NCBI GenBank assembly: GCA_027296055.1
Contig: JAPUJT010000049.1
Coordinates: 113,244-177,243, forward strand
DNA: 64,000 nt
Direction: 5' to 3'
Source of the DNA: Planctomycetota bacterium
Lineage (GTDB): Bacteria; Planctomycetota; JAPUJT01
Part shown: positions 20,212-30,357 of the stretch, one piece after another
Layout: the number at the start of each line of letters is the position of its first letter
Numbering within the stretch: position 1 is the stretch's first letter
Program-made: the position numbers and the translations under genes
Notes under the pieces: model-generated
Seen by the model: only the letters and a program-made list of their open reading frames with translations
What the model was told of the DNA's origin: nothing
The model's database searches: none

Positions 20212-21582
20212 ATGAAATCCGTCAAGAGAGTGCTCTTCCTCACGCCCAGCGTCGTGGGCCGGGAAATGTCGGCGGTGGGAATGCGCCACTTCGAACTGGC
20301 CCGCGCCCTCTCGACCCATCACGAAGTCACACTCGCCGTCTCCCGACTCGAAGGCGAGCCGCCACCGGGCGTCAAGGTCGTCCCGATCGGTACGGAGGCG
20401 GAACTCTCACGTTTGGCGAAATTGTGTGACGTCCTCATCGTGCAGGGGGATCTGCTGCGGCGATACCCTGGCTTTCAGCCGCCCGATGTTCCACTCGTCG
20501 TCGACATGGCGTTTCCCACCCTGCTGGAAGGACTGGAGCGCCCGTTGAATCGAAACGGGAATGAGCGGGGCGCTGACTCACATCGGGACATGATCGAGTA
20601 CGAAGGATTCCTGAGCACGGTGAACCACCTCCTTCGGATCGGAGACTTCTTCCTCTGCGCTTCCGAGCGACAGCGTGACCTTGTCCTGGGGATGCTGCTG
20701 ACATTGAATCGTCTCAACCCGAGGACCCATCGAGACGATCCCTCCTTCGACGGACTCGTCGTCGTCGTTCCGAACGGTGTGCCCGACGAGGAGCCCCGGT
20801 CGGGAGAGAAGGGCCTCCGCGAGGGAGTAAAGGGGATTCGCCCGCGAGACACTCTTCTCTACTGGGGTGGGGGAATCTGGCCGTGGCTCGATCCCGTGAT
20901 CCTCGTGGAGGCGATGGCTGAGATCCGCAAGCAAAGGAGCGATATAAAGCTGTTCTTCGCCGGAACGGATCACCCTTCTCCGGACCGTTCTCTTGCCGAG
21001 ACGGCCAGGCGCACTCGCCAGAAGGCGCGCGAAGCGGGACTCGAGGGCAATTGCATATACTTCGCGAACTGGGTGCCGTATCAGGAAAGAGGATCGTTCC
21101 TGCTCGATGCCGACATAGGCGTGTCGGCCCACCGCGCCACCGTGGAGACGCGCTTCGCCCTGAGGATGAGGGTCATGGATTACCTCTGGGCGGGGCTCCC
21201 GATCATCACCACGGAGGGAGATGAGACGGCGCGTCTCGTGCGAGAGGAGAGGATTGGCGAAGTGGTCGCCCCCGGGGATGTGAAGGGATGGGTGAGCGCG
21301 ATACTGCGACTCGCCGGCAGCACCCGGATGAGACGGTCGTATGGCGATCGCTCGAGGCAGGTGGGGTTTGGCTACCGCTGGAGTCGGGTCGTCTCTCCCC
21401 TCGCCGATTTCTGTCGGTCTCCGGCGCGGGCAGGTGACCATCGCGGCGTCGCGAACAGGAGGGGGCTGCTGGGGGAGAAGATCCGTCGCTACGGAAGGAG
21501 GACCCTCCAGCTTGTCGCGGAAGGAAAGTTCCGCGACCTCCTTCGCGGGGTTCGCTGGAAAATACGGTCGAGAGATTGGTAG
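20212..21582 (+). CDS. Glycosyltransferase, GT4/GT1-like
   Basis: RVLFLTPSVVGREMSAVGMRHFELARAL; IGVSAHRATVETRFALRMRVMDYLWAGLPIITTEGDETARLV. Confidence 0.8.
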   Translation: MKSVKRVLFLTPSVVGREMSAVGMRHFELARALSTHHEVTLAVSRLEGEPPPGVKVVPIGTEAELSRLAKLCDVLIVQGDLLRRYPGFQPPDVPLVVDMAFPTLLEGLERPLNRNGNERGADSHRDMIEYEGFLSTVNHLLRIGDFFLCASERQRDLVLGMLLTLNRLNPRTHRDDPSFDGLVVVVPNGVPDEEPRSGEKGLREGVKGIRPRDTLLYWGGGIWPWLDPVILVEAMAEIRKQRSDIKLFFAGTDHPSPDRSLAETARRTRQKAREAGLEGNCIYFANWVPYQERGSFLLDADIGVSAHRATVETRFALRMRVMDYLWAGLPIITTEGDETARLVREERIGEVVAPGDVKGWVSAILRLAGSTRMRRSYGDRSRQVGFGYRWSRVVSPLADFCRSPARAGDHRGVANRRGLLGEKIRRYGRRTLQLVAEGKFRDLLRGVRWKIRSRDW

Positions 21583-21589
21583 GAAGACT

Positions 21590-22387
21590 TTGATCTCAGG
21601 AATCGTCGAGATCGTTCGCTACCGGGAGCTGGTGCTCAGCCTGATCCGTCGAGATCTAAAACGGCGGTACAAGGGCTCGATCCTCGGTTTCCTCTGGTAC
21701 CTGGTGAACCCACTACTGATCATGGGAATCCTCTGGGTCGTGTTCGGCTTCTTCTTCTCCCGCATGGGCGGAGTGGAGGCCTACGCCGTCTATCTGCTCT
21801 CCGCCCTCGTCGCGTGGAACTTTTTCACGCAGTCGGTGCTCACCTCTGCCACGAATCTTGCAACCTCCGGCGGGCTGATCCGAAGGGTCTACGTGCCCAA
21901 GGCGGTGTTCCCGCTCGCCTCGATAGGCGGAAGCGCGGTCAACTTCGTCCTCTCCCTGATACCCCTTTCTTTCGTGATCTGGGCGTATCAGAGACCGGTC
22001 GGGTGGTCACTGCTCTACTTTCCTGTCGGCCTTCTCTTCCTTCTCGCCTTCAGCACTGGCATGGCCCTCCTGATCTCGAGCATCAACGTATTCTTCCGTG
22101 ACGTTCAGCACATCGCCGAAGTCGTCTTTCTCGCCTGGTTCTACGCAACCCCGGTTATCTGGCCCGTCGGGATGCTGGAGGGACTCGACGTACCTGCCTA
22201 CATGACGGTTCTCCTCGACTGGAACCCGATGGCGGCACTGATCGAGTGCCTCCGCGCTCCGATCTATTCAGGGACGATGCCGAGCGCGCATGCCTTGAAC
22301 CTTGCGGGTGCTTCTGCCCTGGGTCTTCTCCTCGTGGGGATGGCCGTCTTTCGCAGGCTGGAATCGCGCTTTATCTATCACCTGTGA
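21590..22387 (+). CDS. wzm: ABC-2 type polysaccharide exporter permease (Wzm-like)
   Basis: LVLSLIRRDLKRRYKGSILGFLWYLVNPLLIMGILWVVFGFFF; TTG start at 21590 proposed from homology position; TGA overlaps the next GTG. Confidence 0.85.
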   Translation: MISGIVEIVRYRELVLSLIRRDLKRRYKGSILGFLWYLVNPLLIMGILWVVFGFFFSRMGGVEAYAVYLLSALVAWNFFTQSVLTSATNLATSGGLIRRVYVPKAVFPLASIGGSAVNFVLSLIPLSFVIWAYQRPVGWSLLYFPVGLLFLLAFSTGMALLISSINVFFRDVQHIAEVVFLAWFYATPVIWPVGMLEGLDVPAYMTVLLDWNPMAALIECLRAPIYSGTMPSAHALNLAGASALGLLLVGMAVFRRLESRFIYHL

Positions 22388-23175
22388 CGGGAATCGATGC
22401 GGACGTGAACGATAACCTGGCCGTCGAACTGAAGGACGTCGGGGTGCGTTATCGCCTCTCTCACGAGCGGGCCACCACGCTCAAGGAGACGGTGATCAAC
22501 TTCCTTCTGGGACGGCGCTACGTCTCCGAAGACCTGTGGGCTCTCCGTAACGTGAACCTCGAGATCGAGAAGGGCACCTGCGTCGGAGTGATCGGCCGGA
22601 ACGGCTGCGGAAAGAGCACCCTACTCCAGGTCGTGGCCAAGGTCATCGGCCCCACCGAGGGCGAGGTCTCCGTGAGAGGGGACATCTCGTCCCTCCTTCA
22701 GCTCGGAGCCGGTTTCGATCCGGAGTTGAGCGGGACGGACAACGTCTTCCTTAGCGGGTCTCTTCAGGGACTCTCTCGGCGCGCGATCCACGACCGCTAC
22801 CCGGAGATCGTGGAGTTCTCCGGGCTGGGTAGCTTCATCGACGTTCCGGTGAAGAACTTCTCCGCCGGCATGTACGTACGCCTCGGATTCTCCATCGCGA
22901 TCACCGTCGATCCGGACGTCCTGCTCATCGACGAGGCCCTCGCCGTCGGAGACGAGGCCTTTCAGCAGAAATGCCTGGAGAAGATCCGGGCGTTCCGGGA
23001 CAGTGGAAAGACACTCCTGATCGTCTCCCACGGGCTCGACCTCCTCGCCACCCTCTGCGACCGGGTGGTCCTGCTGGACCGGGGGCAGATCGTCTCGACG
23101 GGCGAGCCCCGGAGTATCATCGATCAATATCATCAAATGATTGCTGCCGCCGACGGGGTCGACGTGAGCTCGTGA
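22384..23175 (+). CDS. wzt: ABC transporter ATP-binding subunit (Wzt-like, short form)
   Basis: Walker A GRNGCGKSTLL, signature FSAGMYVRLGFSIA, Walker B VLLIDEALAVGDEAF; GTG start 22384 overlaps the wzm stop. Confidence 0.9.
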   Translation: MTGIDADVNDNLAVELKDVGVRYRLSHERATTLKETVINFLLGRRYVSEDLWALRNVNLEIEKGTCVGVIGRNGCGKSTLLQVVAKVIGPTEGEVSVRGDISSLLQLGAGFDPELSGTDNVFLSGSLQGLSRRAIHDRYPEIVEFSGLGSFIDVPVKNFSAGMYVRLGFSIAITVDPDVLLIDEALAVGDEAFQQKCLEKIRAFRDSGKTLLIVSHGLDLLATLCDRVVLLDRGQIVSTGEPRSIIDQYHQMIAAADGVDVSS

Positions 23176-23206
23176 AATGTCGTGGCGCCAGGGCGCGGCG
23201 CCCGGG

Positions 23207-24388
23207 CTACGAGGATCCTGGCGTTCCGGCCTTCATGATCAGGGCCGTCGTCGAGGCGATGGGAAACTGCCGACCCTGTGAGAGACTCATCACGATATCG
23301 TCGCCAAGCCACTCTTCGATGGGACGCTCGACGACCTCCTCGATGGACATCTTCGAGAACCTCTTCCTCTCGTCTTCCGGGAGTCCCTCGAGGTATAGCC
23401 TCAAGAACCACTGAAGAGTCCAGATCGGATGACCGGAGGTGGGGACGAACTGCGAGTCCACCACGGTCGATCGGCTGAACAACTTCCTGAGCCCGGTCCG
23501 TGTCATGTTGAAGAAATGTCCCGGGTAGTCGTGCTCAGGTTGCAGAAAGGCGGCGACACAGTACATCCGGCCGCCCGGCTTGACGACTCGCTCGAGCTCC
23601 TGGGCGCACCGAGACGGATCGGTCACGTGCTCCAGCACATTGAGGGACAGCGCTGCATCGAAGGTATTGTCCGGGAAGGGGAGCGCTTCGTTCACGGCCA
23701 GGACGTCCGTGGTCGGGAAGTCGAAAATCTCCGTCGTGACGACACAGGGGTCGCAGACCTCTCTCAGCCCAGCCCCGCAGTCCAGCACCATACCCCCCTG
23801 CGCCCTGATCTCTTCGATCAGGGACCGGGCAATATCGTCGTAGTCGTGCATCGAGACCGCCGTCGAGTCATGCACTCTCGGCGGCAAGTCGAGGTCCGGG
23901 GCAAGGAGATTGGCGGCTCTGAAATGCTGGTCAAAATCGGTCTCGCACTCAGGGCACCGGATGACGTCCTCGCCGATGACGAGCGACTTGTCCGTTCGAC
24001 AGACGGAACAGCGGATATGCGACCTCACCCACGCTTGCTTCTCTTTCCAGGCGGCGACTCCGGATTCCGCGGACTTTCGAGCTTCTTCGGTCACGGACAG
24101 CGTCAGACCTTCCAGCTCACGCCCGTTCGTACGGAGCTCCATCCGGAGCCCTTCATCGGGAATCCGATCGATGATCTCCGATAGGTGCAGGGTGAGACCG
24201 AACCCGGTGGCTCGCATACCGGTATGGGCGGCCTCAACATCACTCCGGACCACCGGTGAGAAGGAAAAGGACCGGCCTCCCAGAAGAAGCTCGTCGGGGA
24301 TCTTCGCCTCCTTGGCGGCGTACCAACCCTGGAGCCTGAAGCGCGACTGTCGAATCACGCCGTCTTCAGGTAGGTCCAGATGAAGCAT
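23207..24388 (-). CDS. SAM-dependent methyltransferase with zinc-ribbon-like CxxC pairs
   Basis: CSVCRTDKSLVIGEDVIRCPEC; VLDCGAGLREV; DAALSLNVLEHVTDPSRCAQELERVVKPGGRMYCV. Confidence 0.8.
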   Translation of the reverse strand: MLHLDLPEDGVIRQSRFRLQGWYAAKEAKIPDELLLGGRSFSFSPVVRSDVEAAHTGMRATGFGLTLHLSEIIDRIPDEGLRMELRTNGRELEGLTLSVTEEARKSAESGVAAWKEKQAWVRSHIRCSVCRTDKSLVIGEDVIRCPECETDFDQHFRAANLLAPDLDLPPRVHDSTAVSMHDYDDIARSLIEEIRAQGGMVLDCGAGLREVCDPCVVTTEIFDFPTTDVLAVNEALPFPDNTFDAALSLNVLEHVTDPSRCAQELERVVKPGGRMYCVAAFLQPEHDYPGHFFNMTRTGLRKLFSRSTVVDSQFVPTSGHPIWTLQWFLRLYLEGLPEDERKRFSKMSIEEVVERPIEEWLGDDIVMSLSQGRQFPIASTTALIMKAGTPGSS

Positions 24389-24405
24389 CGTTTTTATCTC
24401 GAAAG

Positions 24406-24783
24406 TCAGTCCTTGACGGGGACGGGCCGGCCCTGATCGTCGATGGCGACATAGATCACTTCCGCCTCGGTGACCTTTACCCGCTGCGAGTAGTCTTCAT
24501 GGCGCTGCGCTTCGACATCCACATGCACCGTCACAGAGCTTCGGCCTATCCGCACCGTGCTGGTGTAGAAGGAGACCAGGTCCCCCACCTGCACCGGCTC
24601 CAGAAACTCGACCTCCTTCATCGCCACCGTCACGAACTTCTTGTCGGCGTGCTTGCGGGCCTCGATCCCCCCCGCCTCGTCGACGTAGCTGAGGATGACG
24701 CCGCCGAAGATCGTCCCCTGGGCGTTCGTGTCCTTGGGGAGCATCACGACTCGGATGGCGGGGCTGCGATCCATGGTCTGCAT
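24406..24783 (-). CDS. Hotdog-fold acyl-CoA thioesterase (YciA-like)
   Basis: [33 protein letters not shown]...[15 protein letters not shown]. Confidence 0.85.
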   Translation of the reverse strand: MQTMDRSPAIRVVMLPKDTNAQGTIFGGVILSYVDEAGGIEARKHADKKFVTVAMKEVEFLEPVQVGDLVSFYTSTVRIGRSSVTVHVDVEAQRHEDYSQRVKVTEAEVIYVAIDDQGRPVPVKD

Positions 24784-24894
24784 GCTAGCAGGATCTCGCC
24801 AGGGGGCGCAACCGGGAAGAAGCCTGTGTAGGGATGAAATAGAAGGGAGGGCGCGGACCCTGACCTGGGACAGATCCCCCAGGGTTTCGACGGG

Positions 24895-26505
24895 CTACTC
24901 CTTCACGACGATGGAAGTCGGTGGGCTGGTCGACATCCCGAGGTTAAAGAATGGGCCGTTCGTGTCCGTGGACGTGTTTATCGTCTTGAAGTTGTAGTCG
25001 AGATTAGGGGGCAACCCCGCCGCGTTGAAGATGAAGGCCCGGCTCGTCGCGGGGGCGAAGCCGAATCTCCCCCCCGGGAATCCCCCGATGTCGATGCTGC
25101 CCGTCGTGGTCCCCAGGGCGGTGTCGAGGATGACCACCATCGAGCTGAACAGGTCAATGTTGCAGACGTACGCCTTGTCGTCGCCCGGGAGGCGGGCTAT
25201 CTCCAGAGCGTTGTTGAAGCCCGCCACGGAGCCCGTGACGGCCTTCGTCGCCACGGAGACCACTTCCACGCTTCCCGGCGTGAAGGCCATAATTTCCCCC
25301 GCGTTCGCGACGTAGGCGGTGTTCCCGCCCTGGTCGAAGGTGATCCCCAGGGGGCTGAGCCCTACATCGATGATGGTGGCTGTGACCGTCCTCGTGACCG
25401 GGTCGATGACATCGATGGGGTCCGGGGTGCCGTCTTGCGTTGCACCCCCGCAAAGGACCCAGACCTCGTCGCCCTGCGGGCGTCGGAACTCCACCTCGGT
25501 CACCCCGGCCGAGACGGGAATGTCCACAATCCACGTGTCGGTCGTCACGTCGATGATGGAGACGTCGCTCGATGTGACGTTGCCCACGTAGGCCTCCGTG
25601 CCGGACAGGTTGAAATCCACGGCCTGCGGACCGGTACCGACCGCAATCGTGCTCGTGACCGCATTGGTTGCAGTGTCGATGACCGATACGGTGTCCGAGC
25701 CCCTGTTGGCGACGTAGATCTTGCTCCCGTTCGGAGTGATGGCGATGTCGAACGGCCCCAAATCGACCGAAATGGTGGTCAGCTGCGACAGCGTGGTCAG
25801 GTCGTGGACCCGGACGTCATTTGTTGAAGGGTGGGTGAAGTAGATGGCGGGCGAGCCGCCGGGGGCGGTGACGGTGACGCCGGCTACCGGGCTCGTCCCT
25901 CCGTCCGCTGTGACGCGCACCTCCCACGTACCGGCGGTGATCCCCGTGGGGGCCGTGGCGGTGATCAGCGCGGTGGACATGACGGTGACGCCGGTGAGCG
26001 CGGTCGTCGCCGGATCGTCGAGCCGGGCGGTGACCGTCCCGATGAAGTTCGTCCCGTCGATGGTTACGGGGGTGGGGTTGGCATTCGATCCTATGCTGGG
26101 CGTGATGGCGATGGCCGTCGGCGCAGGAATCGTTGAGTCGATCACCCTGTACGGGACGGCGGAGGTGGAGTTGGTCCCGTCCGGCGTGGTCACCCGTACA
26201 TTGTAGACCCCCGGAGTGATCCCCGCAGGCACGCTGGCCGTGATCGCTGTTCCGCTCCCCACGGAGACGCCGGTGAGGGCGGTCGTCGCCGGATCATCCA
26301 GGGCGACCCCCGTCGCCCCGGTGAAGTTGGTGCCGGTGATCGCGACCGGGGTAGCGACGTTGTCCAGGCCGCTCGGCGGGACGATGTCGGTGACGGTCGG
26401 GGCGCTGGAGACCCTTCGCTTACTGCTGCTGCTCTTGCTGCAGGCTGGGCCGACGGCAAGGACGATTACGGCTGTTGCCAGAGCGATGATGCGAATGCGC
26501 CTCAT
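24895..26505 (-). CDS. IPT/TIG + YVTN beta-propeller lipoprotein
   Basis: Lipobox AVGPACSK; three IPT-like modules; YVTN-like repeats (IYVANRGSDTVSVIDTATNAVTSTIAVGTGP). Confidence 0.85.
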   Translation of the reverse strand: MRRIRIIALATAVIVLAVGPACSKSSSSKRRVSSAPTVTDIVPPSGLDNVATPVAITGTNFTGATGVALDDPATTALTGVSVGSGTAITASVPAGITPGVYNVRVTTPDGTNSTSAVPYRVIDSTIPAPTAIAITPSIGSNANPTPVTIDGTNFIGTVTARLDDPATTALTGVTVMSTALITATAPTGITAGTWEVRVTADGGTSPVAGVTVTAPGGSPAIYFTHPSTNDVRVHDLTTLSQLTTISVDLGPFDIAITPNGSKIYVANRGSDTVSVIDTATNAVTSTIAVGTGPQAVDFNLSGTEAYVGNVTSSDVSIIDVTTDTWIVDIPVSAGVTEVEFRRPQGDEVWVLCGGATQDGTPDPIDVIDPVTRTVTATIIDVGLSPLGITFDQGGNTAYVANAGEIMAFTPGSVEVVSVATKAVTGSVAGFNNALEIARLPGDDKAYVCNIDLFSSMVVILDTALGTTTGSIDIGGFPGGRFGFAPATSRAFIFNAAGLPPNLDYNFKTINTSTDTNGPFFNLGMSTSPPTSIVVKE

Positions 26506-26726
26506 GGGACTGCCTCATAATTTGCAAAGAGAATCTCCACCCCCGCAAATCCGCCAATAACAGGTAGGCGGATGACGCGAGAATTCTAATCTAATTCGCA
26601 AAGGGAGGACATTCCTTATTCAAGCGCTTCACGGGGGAGAGGCCATGATGGCACGCGATTCTGGCCGGGTCTCCTTGGCCCAACGACAGTTCAGCGAATA
26701 CGGCGCATTCCCTCATGAATTCCGAG

Positions 26727-28589
26727 CTAGGGGAAGGTGATGCCGGGGACGTTCGAGCTCGTCAGGTACATCATTCCAGTCGTCCCGTCATTCCCATCAA
26801 CGCGCATCCCGACAAAAAAGCCCGTCTCGCTATGGTAGTAGAGGGACCCGTCCCGGTGAGGACTCATCACCTTGCGGACCGTATGTACACCCCAGGTCGT
26901 CGATCCGTCCACTACCCGCCAATCGTTCAAGAACACATCTCCCTCTCTCACCGATGTGGGGCCGCAGATGATGGATTGCTCCCTGCTGGATCCCTCGTCC
27001 CCTGTTTTCAGCTCCCAGCGCACAGGTATCTCTCTCTCGGGAACTCCGCGGACGAAGTTGCCCCGGGAGTCGATGATGAAGTCGGTGAGTCTAGTCGGCA
27101 CCAAGCCGTCGGGAATGCTCCCGGTGATGCGGAACAATCCTGACTCCTCCTTGATCACGTATATCACTTCATAGATGCGGTCGTCATCACCTCCCGGCGT
27201 CTTGTACCCGACGTCGTAGACGAGATGGAGCCCGTCGGCGAGGGGAAGCTTGCCTCGCGGGGTTCCGCCCGGCAACAGCGCCCCGGCCAGGCCCACGAGG
27301 AAGACCACCGCAACCACAACTCCCACGGCCCGGACCACGGAGGAACTCAGGGGCATTGGCGGGTCTGTGGCTTCACCGAACCAGGCCAGCCTGCCCTTTC
27401 CTTGATGGTAGAGGTGTCCGATCAGAAAGGAGCCGGTGGTGAAAATGTAGAGATCGAAGAAGGAAGTCCCGACGGAGTAGATGAGCACACCAGTAGTTAT
27501 GCTCTTCAGCCCGACATGGATGCTGATCCAGAAGAGAATGCCGCCGACCACCGAGTGGACAACGTAAAGGATGCTCAGGATGAGGAAGAGGATGAGGTAG
27601 TCGGGCAAGACCTTCTTGATGGAGGAGACCAGGATTCCTGGCTTCATGGCATCCGAGATGGAGTTGAACATCGAATAGACGAGCAAGACCATGGGGAAGA
27701 CGAGAATCCCCCAGAGAACGGCAACGGCCTGGAGAGTGGCGACGAGCGTGCTCGGGCCCATGGCTCTCAAGATGAAGAATGGACCGAAGGGAACGATTCC
27801 CAGGACCGTGAATGTCAGGAGGGGCGAGATGAACGAATTCCAGAAGTCCGTGAGTACCGGCAATCCGGGAGGTTCCTTGGATCCCGCAGCAGCCACGCTG
27901 ATCACTCGGAACCAGTAGGAAGTGAGATACCCGACCACGGCCAGGGCGAGGATGCCGCCGAACATGCTCAACCGGGCTAACGTCATGGCGAGCCCGAATC
28001 CTAGCCCGCCAAAGAGGAGCATGGTACGCCCGCGTCCGACGAACGGATAGCCCAGGAAACCCGAGACATCCATCCAGAAGGGGACAACCGGGGCGGGCGG
28101 CGCGGCCTTGTCTTGCGGCTCGCCGACCCCGAGGACCGGTCGGTGCGGGGCCGCTTCTCTTCCGATTTCCCTCGGGGGGGGGCGGTCCTCGGCGGAGTCC
28201 TTCTCCCGCAGGATGGGGTGGCCAGGATCGAATCTGCTGAGCTGCTGCCGGCAGACGGAGGCTTCCTGCTCCTTCCCCAGCTTCTCGTAGGCCTCGACCA
28301 GTTCCGCCAGGGTGGACACATGGTCCGGGCGTCGTTGCACCTCTCCTTTCAGCCAGCCGAGCCGGGAAAGGAGCCTCTCTTCCTCCTTGGGAGTCAGGGA
28401 GATGGTGGACTTGGGCTGGGGGGCGGGCGTCTCCTGTCGCCGGCTCCTTCTCTCCGCCATCTCGAAGCAGGGCTCGCAGAAGAGATCCTCGCCCCTCGCC
28501 CGCATCTGGTCCCGGGGAAGAGTGGTGAGGCAGATCCCGCACAAGGCCTTGGGGACCCTTGCTTCGGGCAGGGGCGCGTTGGCGGCCAT
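26727..28589 (-). CDS. Membrane protein with N-terminal zinc-finger-like segment and Yip1-like TM domain
   Basis: CGICLTTLPRDQMRARGEDLFCEPCFE; multi-TM region; start MAANAPLPEAR at 28589 preferred over 28649. Confidence 0.65.
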   Translation of the reverse strand: MAANAPLPEARVPKALCGICLTTLPRDQMRARGEDLFCEPCFEMAERRSRRQETPAPQPKSTISLTPKEEERLLSRLGWLKGEVQRRPDHVSTLAELVEAYEKLGKEQEASVCRQQLSRFDPGHPILREKDSAEDRPPPREIGREAAPHRPVLGVGEPQDKAAPPAPVVPFWMDVSGFLGYPFVGRGRTMLLFGGLGFGLAMTLARLSMFGGILALAVVGYLTSYWFRVISVAAAGSKEPPGLPVLTDFWNSFISPLLTFTVLGIVPFGPFFILRAMGPSTLVATLQAVAVLWGILVFPMVLLVYSMFNSISDAMKPGILVSSIKKVLPDYLILFLILSILYVVHSVVGGILFWISIHVGLKSITTGVLIYSVGTSFFDLYIFTTGSFLIGHLYHQGKGRLAWFGEATDPPMPLSSSVVRAVGVVVAVVFLVGLAGALLPGGTPRGKLPLADGLHLVYDVGYKTPGGDDDRIYEVIYVIKEESGLFRITGSIPDGLVPTRLTDFIIDSRGNFVRGVPEREIPVRWELKTGDEGSSREQSIICGPTSVREGDVFLNDWRVVDGSTTWGVHTVRKVMSPHRDGSLYYHSETGFFVGMRVDGNDGTTGMMYLTSSNVPGITFP

Positions 28590-28887
28590 GGTCGGGCCTC
28601 CTGAGCAATCGGTCACGAGGTGTCTGTGCGAAATACCCCGATCACGCACGCGGCTGACTGCGGCATGATTCAGTTAGCTGGGCGAATAGCGTAGGCTAGT
28701 TGCCGCTTCAGAGAGATGCAAGAGCAACTCGCTGCCGCCGGAAGGAGATGAGACTGGTCAACTTCTACCAGATTCCGATACACTGTGTTCGGGCGATCGG
28801 CTAGGCTTGGGCAGGTCGTCTACCCTATGTGAGCCGGTCGTTCCCACTACGTCCCATCATGACAAACCAGGGTGCGGGAGAGATGCG

Positions 28888-30339
28888 ATGAGATCATCGG
28901 CATGGATCTGTCTGGTCGCTTGCCTCCTGGCGATTTTTGTCGCCCCGACTGCGCGGGCGCAGCAACGCCAACATCGGGCCTCGAGCCGACAGCAGGCGAC
29001 GGAGGGCCCCCGACCCATCTTCGCTGCCGAGAGAGTCGCCGCGATGCAGGCGCCTGACCCTTGCATCGACTGCGACGCGATCTACGCAGGCGACTGCGGC
29101 ACCGGCCTCTGGCGGATCGATCCGGTCGCCGGGACCTCCGTCCTGGTCGGACAGATGCCGGTCAACATGTTCGACATCGCGATCACTTCGGACGGTCGCC
29201 TGTTCGGGATATCGGGCTTGGCGGTTCTCTACGAGATCAGCGCGTGTGATGCTTCCGCGGTAGTCGTCCGTCCCGGCATTCTCTTTTCCAATGGGCTGAC
29301 GGGTGACGCCTCCACCGCGGACCTCTACAGCCAGGGTCCCCCCCTACGCCGGATCGTTACGAGCGGTACCTTCCCCTCGAGCATCGTCGGCGGCTCCATC
29401 GGCCCTGGGCCGCCCTTCTGGTGCGGGCCTTCATCCGGCGACATGGCGCTCAATCCGGCCGACGGGCTTCTCTACAGCGTGCTGACTTGTTCCAGTCTTT
29501 GTTTCGGGAGCACCCTCGTGGCGATCGATCCGGCCACGGGAGAAGTGGTTTCGGAGATTGGCTGCCCCGGAGGTGGTCTATTCGGCCTCTTCGGACTCGC
29601 ATTCGATCGAAACGGGGACCTTTGGGGTGGGAGGGGGTCTCCTGGGGCTAACCTCGTTCGAATCGATCTGGCCACGGGCGCAGGCACCTCTGTCTTGATC
29701 TCGGGGGGCTACAACTGCGCCTTCGGCCTCGCCTCCTGTCCCGGAGCACAGACTCAGCCGGCCATCTGTCCCCACAGTCAGGGCTTCTGGAGGAACCACG
29801 CGGCGGCCTGGCCGCTCGTCTCCCTGATGCTTGGCGCCGAGTTATATGACCAGAGCGAGCTACTCGAGATCTTGCGGATGCCCATCGAGGGAGACGCGAG
29901 CCTGATCCTCGCCCATCAGCTCATCGCCGCCAAGCTGAACGTCGCCAACGGCTCCGATCCAGTCCCCGCCGATCCGACGATCCTCGGCGCTGACACGCTC
30001 CTGGCCGGCTTCGCCGGAACGCTGCCGTACGAGGTCCACCCCTCATCCTCGACCGGTCAGGCCATGACCGCCGACGCGAGTCTTCTCGACGATTACAACA
30101 ATCAGATCCTCACTCCGGGTTGCTTCCGTCCCATCACGGCCCCCCTCCAGGACGGGGGAGGCGGCGGGTGCGCCGGCGCCATTGGCGTCGCCATGCCCCC
30201 GATCGAGATCTTCGGCGGCCTCCTGCCGTATCTACTGGTCGCTCTTGTATTCGTGGGGCTCCGCACTTCGAGGAGAAGGCGAGGGGAGATAAGGGGACAG
30301 TCACTTAATTCCGGACTAATTAAGTGTGTGTCCCTTTAA
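28888..30339 (+). CDS. Secreted protein with WD/NHL-like N-terminal repeats, SQGFWRNH...HQLIAAKLN domain and C-terminal TM + Arg cluster
   Basis: Signal peptide MRSSAWICLVACLLAIFVAPTARAQ; CPHSQGFWRNHAAAWPLVSLMLG...ASLILAHQLIAAKLNVANG; LLPYLLVALVFVGLRTSRRRR; tail encoded by the palindrome. Confidence 0.8.
   Translation: MRSSAWICLVACLLAIFVAPTARAQQRQHRASSRQQATEGPRPIFAAERVAAMQAPDPCIDCDAIYAGDCGTGLWRIDPVAGTSVLVGQMPVNMFDIAITSDGRLFGISGLAVLYEISACDASAVVVRPGILFSNGLTGDASTADLYSQGPPLRRIVTSGTFPSSIVGGSIGPGPPFWCGPSSGDMALNPADGLLYSVLTCSSLCFGSTLVAIDPATGEVVSEIGCPGGGLFGLFGLAFDRNGDLWGGRGSPGANLVRIDLATGAGTSVLISGGYNCAFGLASCPGAQTQPAICPHSQGFWRNHAAAWPLVSLMLGAELYDQSELLEILRMPIEGDASLILAHQLIAAKLNVANGSDPVPADPTILGADTLLAGFAGTLPYEVHPSSSTGQAMTADASLLDDYNNQILTPGCFRPITAPLQDGGGGGCAGAIGVAMPPIEIFGGLLPYLLVALVFVGLRTSRRRRGEIRGQSLNSGLIKCVSL
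30292..30335. repeat. GGGGACA palindromic element (REP-like hairpin / bidirectional terminator)
   Basis: aggggacagtcacttaatt-ccggact-aattaagtgtgtgtccct: near-perfect 18-19 bp arms with 7-nt loop. Confidence 0.75.
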
Positions 30340-30357
30340 TTATTGTCGTCTCGGCGC

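Noticed and set aside
24860-24890. ctgacctgggacagatcccccagggt near the end of the YVTN lipoprotein gene as another GGGGACA element
   Set aside because: Core is GGGACAGATCCCCC, not GGGGACA; short CTGGG/CCCAG stem, better viewed as an ordinary weak hairpin.
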